A stretch of 64,000 bases of DNA from Streptomyces sp. NBC_01460 (GTDB taxonomy: Bacteria; Actinomycetota; Actinomycetes; Streptomycetales; Streptomycetaceae), in contig NZ_CP109473.1 of assembly GCF_036227405.1 (NCBI RefSeq), positions 2,356,001-2,420,000 on the forward strand. The letters are read 5' to 3'. The position numbers were made by a program, and so were the translations under genes. Within the stretch, counting starts at the first letter, position 1, and every line of letters starts with the position of its first letter. A model generated the notes under the pieces. It was not told the DNA's origin and searched no databases. It worked only from the letters and a program-made list of their open reading frames with translations. Of the stretch, positions 59,818-64,000 are shown in pieces.

Positions 59818-59851
59818 TACTCAACAATGTGACTAGTCAGTTTCTTGAGTA
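59818..59851. promoter_or_regulatory. Co-centred double palindrome, candidate PadR operator
   Basis: TGACTAGTCA (59830-59839) is a perfect 10-bp palindrome. TACTCAA (59818-59824) and TTGAGTA (59845-59851) are perfect 7-bp inverted arms around exactly the same centre (59834.5). Overall 14 of 17 positions match between halves. It lies 13 bp from the SnoaL-like start and 41 bp from padR, over both promoters. A TATGAT at 59850-59855 may be the padR -10. Confidence 0.75.
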
Positions 59852-59891
59852 TGATGGAGCGGCGCACGAGAAAAGGGAAGGGGCCGCTTCG

Positions 59892-60461
59892 ATGGCCTTG
59901 CGACATGCCGTGCTGGCGGCACTGCTGGACGGCGAGTACAGCGGATACCAGCTGGCCAAGGCGTTCGACATCGGCGTCGCCAACTTCTGGCACGCCCTGC
60001 CCCAGCAGCTGTACGCCGAGCTGGCGAAGCTGGAGAAGGACGGGCTGGTCGCGGGCCGGCAGGTGGTCCAGGAGACCCGCCCCAACAAGCGGCTGTTCCG
60101 GGTCACCGACGCCGGCCTCGCCGAGCTGGAGGACTTCGCGGCGACCCTGTCGAAGCCCTCGTTCATCCGCGACGACCTGCTCGTCAAGGTCCAGGCCGCC
60201 GACCACATCGGCGTCGGGCCGGTGATCGAGCAGCTCGACGAGCGGGCGTCCGCGGCCGGGGCCAGGATCGAGCTCTTCGGCAACCTGCTGCGCCAGATGC
60301 GCGGCGACACCGACGAGGAGGAGTTCCTGCTCCGGGGCGAGCGGATCGGGCCCTACCTGACCTGCCTGCGAGGTCTGGCGTTCGAGCAGGAGCACCGGGA
60401 CTGGTGCCTGCGCATCTCAGCCGTTCTCCGTGAAAGGCGGACCGTCCATGAGCAGCGGTGA
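59892..60461 (+). CDS. PadR-family transcriptional regulator
   Basis: The 189-residue regulator has a PadR winged helix (LRHAVLAALLDGEYSGYQLAKAF, QQLYAELAKLEKDGLVAGRQV, LFRVTDAGLAELEDF). The C-terminal helical Vir/PadR_C domain for dimerisation ends FEQEHRDWCLRISAVLRERRTV. ATG at 59892 has GGAAGGGG upstream; the open frame above it crosses the operator. PadR proteins often sense phenolics or antibiotics. It overlaps the SGNH hydrolase gene by 14 bp, so these two are co-expressed. Confidence 0.92.
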   Translation: MALRHAVLAALLDGEYSGYQLAKAFDIGVANFWHALPQQLYAELAKLEKDGLVAGRQVVQETRPNKRLFRVTDAGLAELEDFAATLSKPSFIRDDLLVKVQAADHIGVGPVIEQLDERASAAGARIELFGNLLRQMRGDTDEEEFLLRGERIGPYLTCLRGLAFEQEHRDWCLRISAVLRERRTVHEQR

Positions 60462-61263
60462 ATACCTGCGGTACGTCGCCCTGGGCGACAGCCAGACCGA
60501 GGGGGTCGGGGACGGTGACGACACCACAGGCCTCCGGGGCTGGGCCGACCGGCTCGCCGAGCGCCTCGCGGCCGTCAGCCCCTCCCTCACCTACGCCAAC
60601 CTGGCCGTACGGGGGCGTGTCGCCCACCAGGTCCGCGCCGAGCAGCTGGGCCCCGCCCTGGATCTGCGCCCCGACCTCGCCAGCGTCGTCGCCGGGGTCA
60701 ACGACGCGCTCCGGCCCCGGTTCGACCCGGCGGAGACGGTCGGCCACCTGGAGGCGATGTTCTCCGCGCTGACCGCTGCCGGGGCCCACGTGGTGACCCT
60801 CACCTTTCCCGACATCGGGAAGATCGCGCCCCTCGCCCGGCCGGTCCGGTCCCGTGTGTTCGAGCTCAACGACCACATCCGCGCCGCGGCCGCCCGGCAC
60901 GGGGTCACGGTGGCCGAGGGCGCCGGGCACGCCGTGACCACCGACCCGCGCCTCTGGAGCACCGACCGCCTCCATTCGAGCCCGCTGGGCCACGAGCGGA
61001 TCGCCGCGGCCGTCGCCCACGCCCTGCACCTGCCCGGGAGCGACGACGCCTGGGCGCTTCCGCTGCCCGCGCGGGCCACTCCCTCCGCCTGGCAGGCCGC
61101 GGCGGCCGAACTGCGCTGGACCGCCGCTTTCCTCGGCCCCTGGCTCGGACGCCGCCTCCGCGGCCGGTCCTCCGGTGACGACCGCACCGCGAAGCGCCCT
61201 CTGCTGCTTCCGCCGAGCGCTGCGGCGGCCCCCCTCCCCGCCCCGGCGGACGGCGGGGCGTAG
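60448..61263 (+). CDS. SGNH/GDSL-family hydrolase
   Basis: This 271-residue esterase-fold protein has block I ALGDSQTEGVGDG (nucleophile Ser), block III AGVNDALRPRFD (Asn) and block V STDRLHSSPLGHERIA (Asp and His). No signal peptide is seen, so it is cytosolic. The C terminus (about 60 residues) is Pro/Ala-rich. ATG at 60448 lies inside padR, an overlap of 14 bp. It may hydrolyse an ester related to the PadR ligand; the substrate is unknown. Confidence 0.9.
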   Translation: MSSGEYLRYVALGDSQTEGVGDGDDTTGLRGWADRLAERLAAVSPSLTYANLAVRGRVAHQVRAEQLGPALDLRPDLASVVAGVNDALRPRFDPAETVGHLEAMFSALTAAGAHVVTLTFPDIGKIAPLARPVRSRVFELNDHIRAAAARHGVTVAEGAGHAVTTDPRLWSTDRLHSSPLGHERIAAAVAHALHLPGSDDAWALPLPARATPSAWQAAAAELRWTAAFLGPWLGRRLRGRSSGDDRTAKRPLLLPPSAAAAPLPAPADGGA

Positions 61264-61273
61264 AGGTCCACGG

Positions 61274-61297
61274 CTCCGGGCGGTTCACCGCCCGGAG
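61274..61297. terminator. Bidirectional hairpin whose loop is a stop codon
   Basis: CTCCGGGCGG (61274-61283) pairs perfectly with CCGCCCGGAG (61288-61297). The 4-nt loop TTCA (61284-61287) is, on the minus strand, TGAA, the stop codon of the MFS gene plus one base. It also lies 10 bp after the SGNH hydrolase stop. Confidence 0.78.
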
Positions 61298-62505
61298 TGC
61301 GACGGCTCCGAGGGGGTCGGTGCCGCGCGTCCCCCGGCCCGTCGCAGGAACACGGCCACCGTGGTGAGCACGGCCAGGACCCACAGCGCCGCCAGCGACC
61401 ACGGCATGCCGTTCGCACCCCACACGTCCATGGCCGCTCCCGCGTACGGGGGCCCGACCACGCCGCCGACACCCCAGACGATGGCGAACGCGGTGTTCCC
61501 CAGCAGCAGGCTCTCGCCGTCCAGGTTGGCGCCCAGGATGCTCAGGACCAGGGGGTAACCGGCGAAGGCGATGCCACCCCACACCGCCACCGTCGGCCAC
61601 AGCCACAGCCCCCAGCCCATGGCCGCGGGGAGCAGCAGCGCGCCCGCCGTGCCCACGGTGAGGGAGAGCAGCAGGGCGGTGCGTCCGCCGAGGCGGTCGG
61701 CCAGCCAGCCGAGCGGGAACTGCAGGGTCGTCTGACCGATGAGCAGCACCGTCAGGGCAAGCTCGCCGTGCCCGGGCGGAAGCCCGGCCGCGTCCGCGTA
61801 CAGGGGCAGGAACTGCAGGGTGACGGCGTCGAAGACGGAGATCGCGAGGACCGCGACGAGCAGGACCGAGAGCTGCCGGGTCAGCGATCCCACCGGCACC
61901 CGCCCCGAGGCTCCCATGGCGGGCACCCGGGCCCGCTCGGTCCACAGCGGCCACAGCGCGACGAGCGGGCTGGCCACCGCCACCGCCAGGGCGACGGCCT
62001 CGGAGTTCTCCGAGGCGCTGAGGACCGCCGGTCCGACGCAGAACCCCAGGGCGAGCACCGAGGTGTACGCGGTGAGCAGCCTCCCGCGATGGGTCACGTC
62101 GGCGTTCTCGCTGATCCAGGTCTCGCTGAGGATGAACATCGCGACCGCGCAGCTGCCGAGCAGTGCGCGCAGGACGAACCAGAGCACCAGGTCGTCCGTC
62201 ACCGCGAACAGGCTCAGGATCGCCGAGCTGCCCGCCGCCGCGACGACCATCAGTCGCCACGGACCGAGCCGGCGCACCAGCGCGGGGATCAGCGCGGCGG
62301 TCAGGACCATGCCCAGCGGGGTCATCGCGCCGTTGAGCCCGATCACGGTGCCCGAGGCGCCCCGCTCCTCCAGCATGCGGGACAGCAGCGGATAGGTGAT
62401 GCCCAGCGTCATGCCGAAGACACCGATGACGGCGATGGGCCCCACCGCGGCACGGAACACACCGGTGTTCCGCTCGCGGGAGAGCACAGGGAGTGGACCC
62501 ACCAT
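61285..62505 (-). CDS. MFS transporter (YcaD/CynX-like) downstream of argG
   Basis: The 406-residue, 12-helix protein has helix 1-2 VIGVFGMTLGITYPLLSRMLEERGASGTVIGLNGAM in outline, a group resembling YcaD/SetA-like and quinolone-type exporters. Helix 4 is VLRALLGSCAVAMFILSETWI, where SETW is typical of YcaD-type transporters. ATG at 62503-62505 begins 1 bp after the argG stop, so it is almost certainly translated from the arg transcript. The substrate is unknown; export of arginine or a precursor is possible only by context. Confidence 0.9.
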   Translation of the reverse strand: MVGPLPVLSRERNTGVFRAAVGPIAVIGVFGMTLGITYPLLSRMLEERGASGTVIGLNGAMTPLGMVLTAALIPALVRRLGPWRLMVVAAAGSSAILSLFAVTDDLVLWFVLRALLGSCAVAMFILSETWISENADVTHRGRLLTAYTSVLALGFCVGPAVLSASENSEAVALAVAVASPLVALWPLWTERARVPAMGASGRVPVGSLTRQLSVLLVAVLAISVFDAVTLQFLPLYADAAGLPPGHGELALTVLLIGQTTLQFPLGWLADRLGGRTALLLSLTVGTAGALLLPAAMGWGLWLWPTVAVWGGIAFAGYPLVLSILGANLDGESLLLGNTAFAIVWGVGGVVGPPYAGAAMDVWGANGMPWSLAALWVLAVLTTVAVFLRRAGGRAAPTPSEPSHSGR

Positions 62506-62506
62506 G

Positions 62507-63700
62507 TCAGCCGTTCACTTTGTTCCACACCCGGCCGGGCAGACCGAAGATGTCGATGAACCCTTCCGCGCTGCTCTGGTCGAACGTGCAGTCGTTGCCG
62601 TACGTGACCAGCTCGTGCCGGTACAGCGAGCGCTCCGCCGACCGCGCCGCGACCGCCACCCCGCCCTTGTAGAGCTTCAGGGTGATCTCACCGGTGACCG
62701 TGCGCTGGGTCGAGGCGACGAAGGCGTCCAGGGCGGCGCGCAGCGGGCCGTGCCAGTGCCCGTCGTAGACGGTCCTGCTGTACTGCTGCTCCAGCTGGCG
62801 CTTCTGGTTCAGCACGTCCGCGGGCAGGGTGAGGTTCTCCAGCTCCTGGTGGGCCCGGATGAGCAGCAGCATGGCCGGGGCCTCGTACAGCTCGCGTGAC
62901 TTGACGCCCACCACGCGGTTCTCCAGCATGTCGATCCGCCCCACCCCGTGCCGGCCTCCGAGCGTGTTGAGCCGGCCGAGCAGGTCGAGCGGTGCGAGGC
63001 GTTCGCCGTCGAGGGTGACGGGGACGCCGCCCTCGAAGCCGACGCGCACGTGGGCCGCGGTGTCGGGTGCGTCCTCGGGGGCCGTGGTCAGGGACCAGAC
63101 CTCCTCGGTCGGCTCCCAGGAGAGGTCCTCGATCAGGCCGGCCTCGACGTTGCGTCCGAGGATGTTCAGGTCGATGGCCCAGGGCTTCTCCTTGGAGACG
63201 TGCGGCTCGATGCCGTACTTCTCGGAGTAGGCGATCGTGTCGGCGCGGCTGAAGGGCCAGACCCGGGCCGGGGCGAGGATCTCCAGGCCGGAGTCCAGGA
63301 GACCGACCGTCAGGTCGAGGCGCACCTGGTCGTTGCCCTTGCCGGTGCAGCCGTGCGCCACGGCGCCGCAGCCGTACTCGTGGGCCTTCTCCACCAGGAG
63401 CTCGCCTATGAGCGGGCGGCCGAGCGCCGACGAGAGGGGGTACTGGCCGTCGTACAGGGCGTTGGCCTGGATCGCGGGAAAGCCGAACTCGCGGACGAAC
63501 CGCTCCTTCGCGTCCACGACGATCGAGACGTCGGCGCCCGCGCCGAGGGCCTTCTCCCGGATCGGCTCCAGCTCGTCGCCCTGTCCGAGGTCCGCAGCCA
63601 TCGCCACGATGAAGTCGGCGCCCATCTCGTGGCGCAGGTAGGGGATGCAGGCGGTGGTGTCCACGCCGCCCGAATAGGCCAGTACGACACGCTTGGTCAT
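62507..63700 (-). CDS. argG: Argininosuccinate synthase
   Basis: This 397-residue cytosolic enzyme joins citrulline and aspartate, using ATP, in arginine synthesis. N-terminal pyrophosphatase loop VLAYSGGVDTTACIPYL, then EYGCGAVAHGCTGKGNDQVRL, IEPHVSKEKPWAIDLN and the C-terminal GRHGVGRIDMLENRVVGVKSRELYEAPA are diagnostic. Length is typical. ATG at 63698-63700 lies 10 bp after the argH stop, so argH and argG are in one minus-strand operon, in that order, followed by an MFS gene. Confidence 0.97.
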   Translation of the reverse strand: MTKRVVLAYSGGVDTTACIPYLRHEMGADFIVAMAADLGQGDELEPIREKALGAGADVSIVVDAKERFVREFGFPAIQANALYDGQYPLSSALGRPLIGELLVEKAHEYGCGAVAHGCTGKGNDQVRLDLTVGLLDSGLEILAPARVWPFSRADTIAYSEKYGIEPHVSKEKPWAIDLNILGRNVEAGLIEDLSWEPTEEVWSLTTAPEDAPDTAAHVRVGFEGGVPVTLDGERLAPLDLLGRLNTLGGRHGVGRIDMLENRVVGVKSRELYEAPAMLLLIRAHQELENLTLPADVLNQKRQLEQQYSRTVYDGHWHGPLRAALDAFVASTQRTVTGEITLKLYKGGVAVAARSAERSLYRHELVTYGNDCTFDQSSAEGFIDIFGLPGRVWNKVNG

Positions 63701-63710
63701 GGTTCGCTCC

Positions 63711-64000
63711 TCAGTTCATCTCGGTGTTGCGTCCGCGCAGCTCCACGGCTGCCTTCCGGACGAGTTCGGGGGAGGTACCGCCCGGCGAGGTACGGCGGGC
63801 GACGGCGTTCTCGACGGTCAGGACCTCGGGGGGCATCGGCCGGAGCCGCGCGTCGAAGTCACCGAGCTCGGCGGGTGAGGAGTCCTTGAGCTCCCGGCCC
63901 TGCACGCCCAGCCACTTGACGAGCCCGCCGACGATGCTGTGGGCCTCACGGAACGGCAGGCCCTGCCCGGCCACCAGCCAGTCGGCGACGTCGGTGGCCA
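63711..64000 (-). CDS. argH: Argininosuccinate lyase, C-terminal end (5' part outside the window)
   Basis: About 95 C-terminal residues are visible, reading in from the right edge: DVADWLVAGQGLPFREAHSIVGG, then VKWLGVQGRELKDSSPAELGDFDARL, and ending ELRGRNTEMN. These match the C-terminal domain of ArgH, which cleaves argininosuccinate to arginine and fumarate. The frame is open to the window edge. It immediately precedes argG, so the last two steps of arginine synthesis are co-expressed. Confidence 0.9.
   Translation of the reverse strand, partial: ATDVADWLVAGQGLPFREAHSIVGGLVKWLGVQGRELKDSSPAELGDFDARLRPMPPEVLTVENAVARRTSPGGTSPELVRKAAVELRGRNTEMN

Noticed and set aside
53599..64000. Idea that this stretch is a transferred biosynthetic island
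   Set aside because: Base composition and codon use match the rest, there are no integrase, tRNA or repeat boundaries, and conservons and arg genes are core Streptomyces content.
1..64000. tRNA, rRNA, insertion sequences, phage genes and origins
   Set aside because: Reading both strands I saw no transposase or integrase frames, no terminal inverted repeats with target duplications, no tRNA-like cloverleaf and no DnaA-box cluster that I could support.

Overview
The window is chromosomal DNA from a Streptomyces-like actinomycete. The evidence is very high GC with strong G/C at third codon positions, frequent GTG and TTG starts, a complete conservon (cvnA-B-C-D plus P450), an AfsR-type BTAD regulator, F420-linked enzymes, DmdR/IdeR-type iron boxes and an LAxTG (class E sortase) surface protein. 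The species cannot be fixed from the sequence. I found no rRNA, tRNA, CRISPR array, insertion sequence or prophage. It reads as ordinary chromosome arm-to-core sequence rich in efflux pumps and small regulators.

Region 1 (1-13.5 kb): the 3' end of nadE; a LuxR-like regulator facing an aldo/keto reductase; three MFS exporters; an exonuclease/phosphatase-family membrane protein; a DHA2 exporter with its TetR regulator and a clear operator; panB; and a DrrAB-type ABC exporter preceded by an unusual run of 11-bp repeats. Region 2 (13.5-22.5 kb): a 1,100-residue AfsR-like regulator, an M50 protease convergent with a tiny membrane protein, npdG (F420/NADPH), a TetR/aldo-keto reductase pair with twin operators, and map.

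Region 3 (22.5-34.7 kb) is the most coherent block, an iron and heme acquisition regulon. It holds heme oxygenase, two HtaA-domain surface proteins (one with a sortase signal), the heme ABC transporter hmuTUV and the ferrous/DyP system efeO-efeB-efeU, followed by an overlapping lipoprotein of unknown role. Iron boxes lie in front of hmuO, between the htaA-like pair and hmuT, and in front of efeO. The likely flow is heme capture on the wall, HtaA relay, HmuT, import by HmuUV, and iron release by heme oxygenase and perhaps EfeB.

Region 4 (34.7-53 kb): a degenerate prim-pol protein, TetR and ddaH around a 12-bp palindrome, an Rsm22-type methyltransferase, lipoproteins, a Bcr/CflA pump, phoD, a lamin-tail secreted protein, PhzF- and AKR-type enzymes, a TetR/DHA2 pair, two acetyltransferases, a GT2 glycosyltransferase, a Usp protein and a PPOX/F420 enzyme.

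Region 5 (53-64 kb): a class I terpene cyclase convergent with a conservon whose P450 lacks the ExxR motif (CYP157-like); then a SnoaL-like gene facing PadR and an SGNH hydrolase around a large co-centred operator; then an MFS gene downstream of argG and the 3' end of argH. The features most worth a second look are the conservon P450/terpene cyclase pair, the 11-bp repeat array before drrAB, the extra lipoprotein of the iron operon, and stop codons built into hairpins between convergent genes.
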